DNA of 64,000 nucleotides from Thermomicrobiales bacterium (lineage in GTDB: Bacteria > Chloroflexota > Chloroflexia > Thermomicrobiales > UBA6265). The stretch is taken from contig JAMLHN010000011.1 in NCBI GenBank assembly GCA_023957115.1, positions 1-64,000 on the forward strand. The letters run 5' to 3'. Under the pieces are notes generated by a model. The model searched no databases. It saw only the letters and a program-made list of their open reading frames with translations, and had not been told where the DNA came from. Position 1 is the stretch's first letter. Each line of letters starts with the position of its first letter. The translations under genes were made by a program, and so were the position numbers. Positions 17,017-25,824 of this stretch are shown here, one piece after another.

Positions 17017-17251
17017 GTCGGGTCCTCCTCGATGTGTTCACGGTCGCTCGGACGCTGCCGGGCAATGAAGCGATCAGCCGATATGCATCATACGATCGGG
17101 CCGAAGCACGCTCCATCTTGACCGCGCGACGCTCATCCATGACAGGGTAGGGTACGGCCAAAACCGCTGCCCGGGTGAATCTGCCCACCCAAACCGAATC
17201 GATACGTCTGGGGGATATTGAGAGGAGATGATCAAGCTCGACGGCGCTTCG

Positions 17252-17284
17252 TTCCCAGCTCCTAAATCCCAGCTCCCAACTCCT
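17252..17284. repeat. CTCCTAAATCCCA-type intergenic repeat 3' of the binding-protein gene
   Basis: CTCCTAAATCCCAGCTCCC with flanking related words abuts the minus-strand stop at 17289. The same words recur at 57293-57580 and 61514-61745. The rest of the 17017-17288 gap shows no gene. Confidence 0.6.
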
Positions 17285-17288
17285 CGCC

Positions 17289-18563
17289 CTACCCCAGCAA
17301 CGGGCGGATCGCCTCCTCGGCCGCCGTCAGGGCCTGCGCGGCGGTCTGCTCACCGCGCAGCGCCCGCTGGATCTCCAACCCGATCACATCGGTTACCGCC
17401 ATGAAGTTATCCGTGACAAAACTGGCGAACGGCGCATTCGCCTGCTCGCGTATGGCCGCGGCAACCGGAGTGCTCTCTTGCACGGCCGGATCCTCCAGAA
17501 CCGACAGTCGTGCCGGCAACCAACCGATATCGGTCCATTGCCGTCGTTGCACCTCTGGACTGAGATAGAAGTCGATCAGCTGTAGGGCCAGATCGGGATC
17601 CGGTGAGGTCGTCGCAATCGTCCACGAATCGGCCATCGCGATCGTCGCGTTGTTCTCCGGACCCGTCGGCATCACCGCCGGTACGATCTTCCCCTCGCCC
17701 GGGGGAGCGCCCTGGTTGAGGACCTCCCAGAAGGCGGGAAAGGTGAACATCATGCCGGCGCTGTCGTGGGCCATACGGTGCGACAGATCGAGCATATCGA
17801 CATTGGTCAACGAATCCCCGGTCGTCGATGGCATGAGATCGATCATGAACTGCAACGCATCGACGCCCGGTGCATCGTTGAACGCCGGCGTACCGTCGTC
17901 GTCGTACATCCGCCCGCCGGCCTGCTGCAGAAAGGCCGACCAGATCGAGGCAACCCCGCCGATCCCGGCACGGGCGCCATAGGGCATCATCAGCCCCATC
18001 GGAAACCCGGGATTGATCTCCGCTGCATATTCCTTCAGCTCGTCCCAGGTGGCCGGCGGCCCAGGGAGACCATACGACTCGAAAATGGTCCGGTTGTAGA
18101 CCAGGATCATCAACGTCAGGGTGGGCATGACCCCGTATTGCTGCCCCCGCCAGGAAACCGGTTCCCCCTGCGAGGGAGCCAGATCGGCAATCAGATCCTC
18201 CGGCAATCGCGATCCCAGCTCGAGCAGGTAGGGACTGAACGGCGGGATCATGGCCGAGTTGTAATAGACATCATGGACGTAGACGCCGGTATCGAAGGCT
18301 GCCCGGCTGGCATCGTCCACCTCGAAAAGCGGCCGCATCTCGTAGGTGACCTCGGTGGCATGGTCCGACTTCCAGAGATCCAGCATATCGTTGCCGTAGT
18401 CGCCGGTCCCCGGCGGACGTGGATCGGGCGTTCCGGTCGTCAGTACCGAAAGCTGCCGCATCTCCTGCGCAGCCGTCCCACGCCCCCCACCGCCGAACGC
18501 CATTCCGGCCCCGGCAGCCGTACCCATTTTCAACACATCACGCCGGTCGAACCGCCGCATCAT
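17289..18563 (-). CDS. ABC transporter extracellular solute-binding protein (family 1), Tat leader
   Basis: 424 aa. A Tat leader (RRFDRRDVLKMGTAAGAGMA) precedes a family-1 (CUT1 sugar) binding domain. Recognisable parts are YNRTIFESYGLPGPPATWDE, the typical mid-domain, and a C-terminal helical region (DPDLALQLIDFYLSPEVQRR). It is the last gene of a minus-strand cluster whose other members are a LacI regulator, a first binding protein and two permeases. Two binding proteins for one permease pair is unusual; this copy is well diverged and could bind another ligand. Confidence 0.85.
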   Translation of the reverse strand: MMRRFDRRDVLKMGTAAGAGMAFGGGGRGTAAQEMRQLSVLTTGTPDPRPPGTGDYGNDMLDLWKSDHATEVTYEMRPLFEVDDASRAAFDTGVYVHDVYYNSAMIPPFSPYLLELGSRLPEDLIADLAPSQGEPVSWRGQQYGVMPTLTLMILVYNRTIFESYGLPGPPATWDELKEYAAEINPGFPMGLMMPYGARAGIGGVASIWSAFLQQAGGRMYDDDGTPAFNDAPGVDALQFMIDLMPSTTGDSLTNVDMLDLSHRMAHDSAGMMFTFPAFWEVLNQGAPPGEGKIVPAVMPTGPENNATIAMADSWTIATTSPDPDLALQLIDFYLSPEVQRRQWTDIGWLPARLSVLEDPAVQESTPVAAAIREQANAPFASFVTDNFMAVTDVIGLEIQRALRGEQTAAQALTAAEEAIRPLLG

Positions 18564-18643
18564 CGAGTTCCTTACCGTGCTCGTTCAGACGCGCTGATGC
18601 TAGTCCTCACTCGGACGACCGTCAAGCGCAGGGAAAGGATGCC

Positions 18644-19537
18644 CTATCCGCGCACCGCGCCGCTGGTGAGCCCCCGAACCATGAATCGCCAGACCGGGAA
18701 GGCCAGCAGCAACGTGGGAATCGTGCCCAGCGTGATCGCAGCCATGACCATGTTCCACGAAACATCGGTATTGGCCGAAAGCCCGCCCAGCACCACCGGC
18801 AAGGTGCGTCGCTCGCGCGTGGTGGTGATGAAGAGTCCAAAGAGAAACTCGCCATACGACAGCATGAAGGCGAAGAGCCCCGCCCCGACGATACTCGGCA
18901 ACGCCAGTGGGATACCGATATCCCGTAAGATGCGCCAGTGCGAGGCTCCTTCGATCTGAGCGGCTTCGTCGATCTCCTCGGGAATACCGCGGAAATAGAG
19001 CGTAAGCACCAGCGTGGTGAAGGGCAAGGTCAGCACCGAGTAGATCAGGATCAATGCCCAATAGGAGTTGATCAGATCGAGCCGCTGCACGATCAGGTAA
19101 TAGGGAATCGCGACCGCCACCGTGGGAATCAACCGGCTGAAGAGCACGAACGAGAAGAGCACGGACCGGCCCGGAAACCGAATCCGGGCATAGGCATACG
19201 AGCTGAGACTGCCGAAGACGACATTGATCAGCATCACCGCGGTCGCGACCAGAAAGCTGTTGCCGATCGCGCGCGGAACGTCCCGCACCTCGCTGGAGAT
19301 CATGCTGCGCAATGCGCCCCGTTGCTCGTAGCTCTCCGGCACCTTGCCGGTGAAGATGTAATCGTAGGTCTGCAAATTGAGCGGATCGCGGAACCATTTA
19401 GCCGGAAAGGTCGTCAGGTTGACTTCCGGAATCGCACTCGCCAGCATCACCAGCACGAACGGGCCAAACCAGAACAACGCCAGCAGCAACGCGCCGCTAT
19501 AGATCAGGATCGATTTGCCGCGTCCCCGCCGTTTCAT
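18644..19537 (-). CDS. CUT1 sugar ABC transporter permease (MalG-like)
   Basis: 297 aa with six hydrophobic segments. The cytoplasmic EAA loop reads EEIDEAAQIEGASHWRILRD, where the ATPase docks. The N terminus is basic (MKRRGRGK), fitting an inside start. Its ATG overlaps the stop of the upstream permease by 4 nt, so the two are co-translated. It imports a sugar or oligosaccharide with the partner permease and a binding protein. No ATPase gene lies in this cluster. Confidence 0.9.
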   Translation of the reverse strand: MKRRGRGKSILIYSGALLLALFWFGPFVLVMLASAIPEVNLTTFPAKWFRDPLNLQTYDYIFTGKVPESYEQRGALRSMISSEVRDVPRAIGNSFLVATAVMLINVVFGSLSSYAYARIRFPGRSVLFSFVLFSRLIPTVAVAIPYYLIVQRLDLINSYWALILIYSVLTLPFTTLVLTLYFRGIPEEIDEAAQIEGASHWRILRDIGIPLALPSIVGAGLFAFMLSYGEFLFGLFITTTRERRTLPVVLGGLSANTDVSWNMVMAAITLGTIPTLLLAFPVWRFMVRGLTSGAVRG

Positions 19538-20484
19538 TGGCTGTCGTCCACCAGCGCCCCCTTGGGCATTGCGCGCATCAGCACCAGAATCACGACCAGC
19601 GCGGCAATGGCGATCATGATGGCCATTGCCGCGCCTGCCCCAAAGTTCAGCTTGCGGAAACTCTCCGCCCAGGCGAAATAGCTCACCAGGGTGGTCGCCG
19701 TCCCGGGACCGCCTTGGGTGAGCGCGTAAACGAGATCGAAGTTGGTGAATGCCATCAGCAGCTCGAACAACGCCACGATCAGCAGCATCGGCCGGATCCC
19801 CGGCAGCGTGATCGTCCGGAACCGCCCGAGAGCCCCAGCCCCGTCGAGCTCGGCCGCCTCGTAGAGCTCTGGTGAGATCGACTGCACCGCGGCCAGCAGA
19901 AAGATCGACGCCAGTGGCAACTGCGTCCAGACGAACACCACCACGACCGCCAGTTTGGCCCAGCGCGATTGCGACAGGAATCCGATCGGGGCGTCGATCA
20001 CCCCCAACCGGCCGAGGATGCCATTGAGCGCCCCCCAGCTATCGAGAAAGATCCATTTCCAGACCAACCCCGCCACGGCCGCCGGCAATGCCCAGGGGAG
20101 AATCATGCCGATGCGCAAGGCGGTATTGCCGCGGAACGGTTCGTTCAGCAGCAATGCCACCAGGACCCCCAGCACGAGCAATACCGGCACCACGGTGAAG
20201 ACGAAGACGAGCGAATTCTCCGACGCCTGCCGGAAGAACCGCCCGTCGAGCAGGTCCCGGTAGTTCTGCAAACCGACAAAGCGCGGCTTGAAGATGGGAG
20301 ATTCGATACGCGTGCTCTGATAGACCGCGCGGTAGGTCGAATAGACGAAGAACACCGCGATGAGCAGGGCGACCGGGGCCACCATGATGACCCCGGTCAG
20401 CCAATCGGGCGAGCGCCGGGCACGCCCAACGGAACCCGCTCCAGCCTGCGGTTGCGTTCCGTTGTCGCCCGGTGTCCGATTCAC
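19534..20484 (-). CDS. CUT1 sugar ABC transporter permease (MalF/UgpA-like)
   Basis: About 316 aa. I prefer the GTG at 20484, with GGAG 11 nt upstream; a TTG at 20508 would add eight residues. Six membrane segments follow a polar N terminus. The EAA loop reads PELYEAAELDGAGALGRFRT. It pairs with the downstream MalG-like permease, which it overlaps by 4 nt. A 270-bp gap containing dispersed repeats separates it from the upstream binding-protein gene. Confidence 0.85.
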   Translation of the reverse strand: MNRTPGDNGTQPQAGAGSVGRARRSPDWLTGVIMVAPVALLIAVFFVYSTYRAVYQSTRIESPIFKPRFVGLQNYRDLLDGRFFRQASENSLVFVFTVVPVLLVLGVLVALLLNEPFRGNTALRIGMILPWALPAAVAGLVWKWIFLDSWGALNGILGRLGVIDAPIGFLSQSRWAKLAVVVVFVWTQLPLASIFLLAAVQSISPELYEAAELDGAGALGRFRTITLPGIRPMLLIVALFELLMAFTNFDLVYALTQGGPGTATTLVSYFAWAESFRKLNFGAGAAMAIMIAIAALVVILVLMRAMPKGALVDDSQ

Positions 20485-20529
20485 GACGGTTCGTTCTCCG
20501 AAGCCCAATAGGGCTGACTCCTCCGCTAT

Positions 20530-20674
20530 GTCATTCTGAGTGCCAGCGAAGAATCTCTCTCGTCGGTGTGACCGGCAGCCACCTTCACGCGCACGATCAT
20601 CACGTTTCCAGCTACCTCGATGTACTCATGCTGCGAACCAACGAAAGAGATCCTTCACTTTGTTCAGGATGACA
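20530..20674. repeat. Two inverted copies of a GTCATTCTGAG-type dispersed repeat
   Basis: One copy (GTCATTCTGAG, then GAAGAATCTCT) lies at 20530-20557. A second in opposite orientation (GAGATCCTTC, then TTCAGGATGACAA) lies at 20646-20674. Further copies are at 35704-35730 and 43329-43354. They fill the gap between the first binding protein and the permeases. Confidence 0.7.
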
Positions 20675-20753
20675 ATGCCGGAGTGAGCTTCCCCAGAGAA
20701 GTCTCTTCCGCCAACGGCCATCTCGAAATGACGTCGAGCGGGCCAAACTTCTG

Positions 20754-22076
20754 CTATCCCTGCACCTGTTCCTTGAGGCTGTTCCACTCGTCGCCAGCCG
20801 CCTGCAATGCTTCCTCGGCTGTGATCTCGCCGTTGAGCGCCTGTCCCAACAACGGGTTGAACGACTCGGCGAAGATTCCGTACCAAATCGCCTGGCGGCG
20901 CGCTCGGGCCAGCCCAAGCTGCTCGCGCCAGAGATCGACATCGATCCATTGCGAAAACGCCTCGATCACTTCCGGGTCCTCGGTCAGCGGAATCTGCCCG
21001 AACCCGAGTCCCTGATCGATCGCCCATCGCTTGGCGACCTGGAAGGTGCCATCGACCTCGCCACCGAAGTACTGAATGAAGTTGCCGCTTGCCTCCACGA
21101 TCGCGTCGCCACGGTCGACCGCCATCTGGGTCATGTTGTACATCTTGGCAAAGCCATAACACTCGTGCGTTTCACCCGGCATGAGCGCCAGCTTGAACTC
21201 GCCAGCCAGCGCGGAGGTCGCCGCGTTGTTCAGGTCAGCCAACATGTAGTTGTACATAACCGTGAACGCATGTTGACCGGTGTTCATGGCCGGGGCGATG
21301 GTCGATTCGTGGTCCATGATGGTCAGGATGTCATCCTGCGTCTTGGCATTCACCAACCAGGTGAACTGCTGCGCCGCCGGACTCTCCGGGTCGGTCCAGA
21401 GCGGATTCAGCTCCTCGTCGATCAGCTCGCCACCACGTCCGAAGACCATGCTGGCAAACGCCTCGATCACGTTCGGCAACGTGTTCGAGAACTCATAGAC
21501 GAACGGTTGCGCCATACCCGCTTCCTTGAGGATCAGCGACTGCTCCGTCACCTCGTCCCAGGTCGTCGGCGGAGCGGAAATGCCCGCTTCCTCCAGAATC
21601 CGCTCGTTGTACATGAACGTGATGATGTCGGAATAGTAAGGAAGCCCGTACACCTTGCCTTGGTAGGTCATGTCTTGCCAGGCAAAGGGGAAGACGAGAT
21701 CCTGATACCCGGCAACCCAGTCGAAGTAATCCTCCAGCGGGACCACCCATCCCGCCGCGGCAAACTCCTCGAGCCAGTTGCCGCCGTTGTACGTCACATC
21801 GGTCGGCGTACCCGACGTGAAACGATTGACCATCGTCGTATGGAACTCCGGCCAGGCGAATGAGCTGAGATTGACCGTCACACCCGAATTCGCCTGTTGG
21901 AAGAGATCGATGTTCTCCTGCACGATGTCTTCCGCGTAGTTCCAGATCGTGAAATCGATCGCCTCCTGCGCCCGAACGCGCTGCGGTGCGCGCACGAGCG
22001 CCGGCGCGGCCATTGCCGCGGCTGTTCCACCGAGCAGCTTGCGGCGGTCGATTCGATTCGAGATGAGATCGCGCAT
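20754..22076 (-). CDS. ABC transporter extracellular solute-binding protein (family 1), Tat leader
   Basis: 440 aa. A Tat leader (NRIDRRKLLGGTAAAMAAPA) is followed by a CUT1 binding domain (DFTIWNYAEDIVQENIDLFQ, then GLPYYSDIITFMYNERILEE). AAAGGA precedes the ATG. It is the first structural gene after the LacI regulator and is followed by the two permeases. The binding protein probably recognises the sugar whose presence LacI senses. The identity of the sugar is not visible. Confidence 0.9.
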   Translation of the reverse strand: MRDLISNRIDRRKLLGGTAAAMAAPALVRAPQRVRAQEAIDFTIWNYAEDIVQENIDLFQQANSGVTVNLSSFAWPEFHTTMVNRFTSGTPTDVTYNGGNWLEEFAAAGWVVPLEDYFDWVAGYQDLVFPFAWQDMTYQGKVYGLPYYSDIITFMYNERILEEAGISAPPTTWDEVTEQSLILKEAGMAQPFVYEFSNTLPNVIEAFASMVFGRGGELIDEELNPLWTDPESPAAQQFTWLVNAKTQDDILTIMDHESTIAPAMNTGQHAFTVMYNYMLADLNNAATSALAGEFKLALMPGETHECYGFAKMYNMTQMAVDRGDAIVEASGNFIQYFGGEVDGTFQVAKRWAIDQGLGFGQIPLTEDPEVIEAFSQWIDVDLWREQLGLARARRQAIWYGIFAESFNPLLGQALNGEITAEEALQAAGDEWNSLKEQVQG

Positions 22077-22129
22077 CGTGCAATCCTTTCGTGATTCGCG
22101 AGTCCGGTCACGCCATCTGGCGGACCGAT

Positions 22130-23155
22130 TTACAGAGGTATCCGAAGCGGGGCAGTCGACTCCCGCACCAGAAGCTGCGTGCTCAGTGTGCGCACCTCTC
22201 TTTCTTCCGGATACTGCAACCGGTGCAATGCCAGCTCGACGGCCATCCGGCCCGCTTCGCTGACCGGCAGGTCGATGGTGGTCACCGCCGGGGTGGTGTA
22301 CCGAACGAATTCGGGATTGCCAAACGCGATCAACGAGATCTCTTCGGGCACCGTCCGGCCCTGAAGCCGGATGCCACGGAGCACCCCCATGGCCAATGCA
22401 TCGCCTCCGGCGAAGATCGCGGTTGGCTTCCGTTTCAGCAACGCCGGCGCCAATTGCTCACCCGTGGCAAAGGTGAAATCCCCTTCGACAATCGATTCCG
22501 GCCCGGCCGGCAACCCGGCCTCGCGCATGGCGCGCTCGAACCCCTGTCGCCGGTAGATGGCCGTCAGCCGGTCGCCGGGACCGGTGACATGCACGATACG
22601 CCGGTGCCCCAGCTCGATGAGGTACCGGGTCGCCTGATACGCCCCACCCTCGTGATCGAACCAGACGACCGACAGGCGGGAATCGTCCGTCAGCCAGCGG
22701 TTGATCGGCACGACGGGAATTCCCTGATTCTGCAGCGCCTCGAAGCGGCGGTTGTCCGGATCGACGAACGCCATCGAGAAAACGACCAGCGCATCGACCC
22801 GCTTCGCATACATCAGCTCCACGGCGCGCAGCTCGCTCTCCGGGTCGGCTGCGGTTGCCAGCAACAATCCATACCCGGCGTCGCGGCATGCAGCCTCTGC
22901 GCCGACCGTGACCGGCGGATAGAGCGGGTTGCGTACATCGCTCATGACGAGCCCGATCGTAGCGGTCCGCCGGGTGACCAGACTGCGGGCAACGGGGTTC
23001 GGTTGGTAATCGAGCTCGGTCATCGCGTCGCGCACACGCGCCAGCGTCTCCGGCGACATCTGCTGATGCCGCCCGGAAATCACATTGGAAACGGTGGAAA
23101 CCGACACTCCGGCGGCATTCGCCACCGCCCGGATCGTCACGCGCTGATTGGTCAT
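22130..23155 (-). CDS. LacI-family transcriptional regulator
   Basis: 341 aa. The N-terminal LacI helix-turn-helix is clear (TIRAVANAAGVSVSTVSNVI), with the hinge near residue 60 and a periplasmic-binding-protein-like ligand domain (ATIGLVMSDVRNPLYPPV, then IFAGGDALAMGVLRGIRLQG). It lies directly upstream of, and on the same strand as, a CUT1 sugar transporter, so a sugar-responsive repressor of that operon is likely. A 27-bp dyad at 23165 is a candidate self-operator. Confidence 0.9.
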   Translation of the reverse strand: MTNQRVTIRAVANAAGVSVSTVSNVISGRHQQMSPETLARVRDAMTELDYQPNPVARSLVTRRTATIGLVMSDVRNPLYPPVTVGAEAACRDAGYGLLLATAADPESELRAVELMYAKRVDALVVFSMAFVDPDNRRFEALQNQGIPVVPINRWLTDDSRLSVVWFDHEGGAYQATRYLIELGHRRIVHVTGPGDRLTAIYRRQGFERAMREAGLPAGPESIVEGDFTFATGEQLAPALLKRKPTAIFAGGDALAMGVLRGIRLQGRTVPEEISLIAFGNPEFVRYTTPAVTTIDLPVSEAGRMAVELALHRLQYPEEREVRTLSTQLLVRESTAPLRIPL

Positions 23156-23164
23156 GACTTGCTT

Positions 23165-23191
23165 CTGTACCGTTTTAGTAAATCGTTACAG
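23165..23191 (-). promoter_or_regulatory. Candidate LacI operator upstream of the lacI-type gene
   Basis: CTGTA and TACAG bound an imperfect 27-bp dyad containing CCG/CGT half-sites and an AT-rich centre. It begins 10 bp before the LacI-family start. Dyads with central AT and flanking CG are typical of the family. The close distance to the start codon suggests the transcript has a very short leader. Confidence 0.5.
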
Positions 23192-23318
23192 TATCGTATG
23201 AGGACGCGCGAGGATTGTCAACCGGGAGTGGCAGCTCGCCTCGTGGATGTGGGTAAATGAAGTGGGAGGTCTGCCCACCGGGCGGATCGATGCGGAATTC
23301 GAGGAAGAGGCAACAACC

Positions 23319-23663
23319 ATGTCTCGGGAATATATCCAGCGACTACTCGATGCAATCGAAGCAATCGACCGGATCGAGCACTACACGAGGGATATGACTC
23401 GGTCTGAGTTCGCGCAACATGAGCGCGTGCCTCTGATCGTCGAACGGCTCATCATGATTGCGGGCGAGGCGCTCGACAGAGCCAAGGATCTCGATGCAAC
23501 GCTCGGAGCAAGGATCCCCAGCGTCCTTCCGGTCATTGCTGTTGGTCAACAAATCTTGCACAACACGCGCCGCACCGATTCCGGAATTCTCTGGGTGTTC
23601 GTGACCGACACAGGCCCCGAGGTTCGCGATTCACTCCGATTGGCCGTCGAGGAGCGCAGCTAA
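23319..23663 (+). CDS. Orphan HepT-like (DUF86) protein with degenerate RNase motif
   Basis: A 114-aa HEPN-fold protein. The N-terminal helix (REYIQRLLDAIEAIDRIEHY) and RLIMIAGEALDRAKD match the DUF86/HepT pattern. HepT toxins carry an R-x4-H motif (RNxxxH). Here the matching stretch is VGQQILHNT, where the Arg is replaced, so the catalytic pair seems lost. No MNT antitoxin gene is adjacent. It could be an inactive survivor or a protein-binding derivative. GAGGAAGAGG precedes the ATG. Confidence 0.7.
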   Translation: MSREYIQRLLDAIEAIDRIEHYTRDMTRSEFAQHERVPLIVERLIMIAGEALDRAKDLDATLGARIPSVLPVIAVGQQILHNTRRTDSGILWVFVTDTGPEVRDSLRLAVEERS

Positions 23664-23730
23664 TTCTGATTGCAATCGAGTGATGGGCTCATGAGATACT
23701 CCTTCGGGCAGTGCATTTGGGTCACTCCGC

Positions 23731-23779
23731 TGTCGGGCTTCGCCCGATGGCAGGACACGGAGTTCCTGCCCTACGACCG
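23731..23779. repeat. Hairpin-forming GCAGG...CCTGCCCTACGACCG repeat
   Basis: This contains CGGGCTTCGCCCGATGGCAG followed by TCCTGCCCTACGACCG. An inverted homologous copy is at 43185-43233 and a shorter one at 29237-29262. It lies between convergent genes (gap 23664-23814), which otherwise shows nothing. Confidence 0.65.
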
Positions 23780-23814
23780 ATCGCCTGCGGCACTGGGAAG
23801 GGGTTGGGTGGTGG

Positions 23815-25023
23815 CTATCCGAACGTCGCGTCCAGGGCGGCTGAGAGGTCCGCGACCAAGTCTGCCGGATCTTCCAGACCGACCGAGAAGCGCAGGTGGC
23901 CGTACTGCCGGAAGGGCTCCGGGTAGCGTTCCCAGCCGCCGCGACCTTCCGGGCCGACATGCACGATCAGCGATTCGTCGTGCCCGAGCGAGACCGCCGA
24001 CGTAATCACCTTCAGATTGGCGACGAAACGGTTCTGCATATCCGCATCACCCTCGACCGCAAACGCCATCATCCCCCCGTACCCATACCCGCGGAACTGC
24101 CGTTTTGCCGTTTCGTGCTGCGGATGCGAGGGTAGTCCCGGGTAATAGACATAGGCGACGAAGGGATCCTTCTCCAGGAACTCGGCAACCCGTTGGGCAC
24201 TGTCGACATGCTGCCGGAGCCGGAGCGGCAACGTCACCGAGCCCCGTGTGATCAACCAGGCATTGAATGGCGAGATCGCCCCGCCGGTATCGACCAGCGC
24301 GTCCGCCTTGATCTTCGAAACCACGTCCTTCGACCCGATCACCGCGCCACCCATCGCGTCACCGTGCCCGTTGATGTACTTGGTCAACGAATGCGCCACC
24401 AGATCGGCCCCATGGCGCAACGGGCGAAACATCGGTGGCGGCGAGAAGGTGGAATCGACGCAAAGCAGCGCATCGTTCGCATGGGCGATCTCGGCCAGCG
24501 CCGCGATATCGGCCACCTCTGTGGTCGGATTCGCAATGACCTCCGTGTGAACCAGCTTCGTTTCCGGGCGCATCGCCGCCCGTACCTCGTCCAGATCGGT
24601 GATATCGACAAAGGTGGCGGAAATACCGTATTTCTCAGGAAGCAGCTCATTGAAGAGCCGCCAGATCGCCTCATAGGTGACATCGCTGAGCACCACATGG
24701 TCGCCACTTTTCAGTAGCGTGAAGAAGACGCCGTGCAGCGCCGATACCCCGGTGGCGAACACTGCCGCGGCCTCACTACGTTCGAGCGCGGCCAGCTTTT
24801 CCTCCAGCCGGAGCTGATTGAGTCCGGTATTGCGCGTATAGAAGAGACCGTTCGTATCCGACCAATCGATTCCGGTTGGATCCTCCGGCAACGCGTACGA
24901 ATTCGCCATCACCAACGGCGTGCGAATCGCCCCACTCCCAGCATCGATCTCGTTGCCAAGATGAACGCTTTGCGTCGCGAACGCCATCGAATGCGGATCG
25001 TGCTTGTCGGGTCTATTGGTCAT
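23815..25023 (-). CDS. Cys/Met-metabolism PLP-dependent enzyme (cystathionine gamma-synthase/lyase or Met gamma-lyase type)
   Basis: A 402-aa fold-type I PLP enzyme. Visible are FYTRNTGLNQLRLEEKLAAL, the PLP-ring region ATGVSALHGVFFTLL, the Asp that holds the pyridine N (LLCVDSTFSPP), and the Schiff-base Lys in HSLTKYINGHGDAMGG. The C-terminal domain includes LGHDESLIVH and RFSVGLEDPADLVADL. The family catalyses gamma- or beta-elimination or replacement on sulfur amino acids; the exact member cannot be told apart by eye. It is followed by a repeat element and is convergent with the HepT-like gene. Confidence 0.88.
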   Translation of the reverse strand: MTNRPDKHDPHSMAFATQSVHLGNEIDAGSGAIRTPLVMANSYALPEDPTGIDWSDTNGLFYTRNTGLNQLRLEEKLAALERSEAAAVFATGVSALHGVFFTLLKSGDHVVLSDVTYEAIWRLFNELLPEKYGISATFVDITDLDEVRAAMRPETKLVHTEVIANPTTEVADIAALAEIAHANDALLCVDSTFSPPPMFRPLRHGADLVAHSLTKYINGHGDAMGGAVIGSKDVVSKIKADALVDTGGAISPFNAWLITRGSVTLPLRLRQHVDSAQRVAEFLEKDPFVAYVYYPGLPSHPQHETAKRQFRGYGYGGMMAFAVEGDADMQNRFVANLKVITSAVSLGHDESLIVHVGPEGRGGWERYPEPFRQYGHLRFSVGLEDPADLVADLSAALDATFG

Positions 25024-25096
25024 CGTTGGTCCTGAGTCCTGTGTCCGGAGCCCTGAGACGAGTCCAGTGGCCAGGGTCCAGTGAATGCTGCCTGCT

Positions 25097-25118
25097 GCGT
25101 GCCGCGTGCTGCCTGCTC
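25097..25118. repeat. 22-bp repeat shared with 35745-35766
   Basis: GCGTGCCGCGTGCTGCCTGC followed by TC is identical at 25097-25118 and 35745-35766. Each copy sits a few bases 3' of the stop codon of a minus-strand gene (PaiB here, a permease there). Confidence 0.8.
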
Positions 25119-25124
25119 GTTAGG

Positions 25125-25769
25125 TTACCGCGTCGATCTCACGCGTTCGATCAAATCCGCCATCGCGAGATCGGCGTCGGAGCCACGGTTCCGCAATCCG
25201 GCAACCGCGCCGGCGGCATCTTCCAGCAACCGATTCTGACTCGCCTTGATTTTGCCGGCCAGGGAGCGGATCGGTATCTCGATCCCGACGATATCGGCCA
25301 GCATCCCGGCGGTGTACTCTCGCGGGGCGTCGGCCATTTTCCACGGAACGGGTTCCGGTGCTTCCATCATCTTGGTCAGTTTGCCGGCCTGTCCCCGGAC
25401 CCATTTCTCATCGTCATGCACGATCAGCTCGCCCCGTACCTGCGCCATGGCGTAGTTCCAGGTCGGGACGACCTCATGCGTCGTCTGCTTTGTTGCATAC
25501 CAGTTCGGGGTGATATACCGCTCGACCGACTGGAAGACGACCAGCGCCCCGGCATCCGGATCGAAATCCCGCCAGACCGGATTGTTCCGCGCCACATGGA
25601 GCAACAAACGCCCCTGCTCCCCCCAGTCCCGGTCGAGCACGCAGGGAATTGGGTTCGCCGTCATTCCCTGGCTCCCGAAGGTAACGAGCAGCCCGAGCGG
25701 ACATTGCTCGATCAGACGGAAGATCTCGTCACGATCGGTTTCCGTGAAATGTGGTGGCTGATAGACCAT
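25125..25769 (-). CDS. PaiB-type FMN-binding negative transcriptional regulator
   Basis: 214 aa from the ATG at 25769 (AGGAGCG 7 nt upstream); the frame runs further but without homology. The split-barrel FMN fold shows YQPPHFTETDRDEIFRLIEQ at the start, a family hallmark, then GRLLLHVARNNPVWRDF, YITPNWYATK and PTWNY. PaiB proteins are linked to control of protease and sporulation genes in Bacillus, and many are simple FMN-binding proteins; the role here is unknown. A TetR gene follows 55 bp upstream on the same strand. Confidence 0.88.
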   Translation of the reverse strand: MVYQPPHFTETDRDEIFRLIEQCPLGLLVTFGSQGMTANPIPCVLDRDWGEQGRLLLHVARNNPVWRDFDPDAGALVVFQSVERYITPNWYATKQTTHEVVPTWNYAMAQVRGELIVHDDEKWVRGQAGKLTKMMEAPEPVPWKMADAPREYTAGMLADIVGIEIPIRSLAGKIKASQNRLLEDAAGAVAGLRNRGSDADLAMADLIERVRSTR

Positions 25770-25824
25770 CGCGGCGCTCCTGAGGGAAAGCGTTTCGTGG
25801 CCGCAAGCGTAGCCGAATCGGGAC

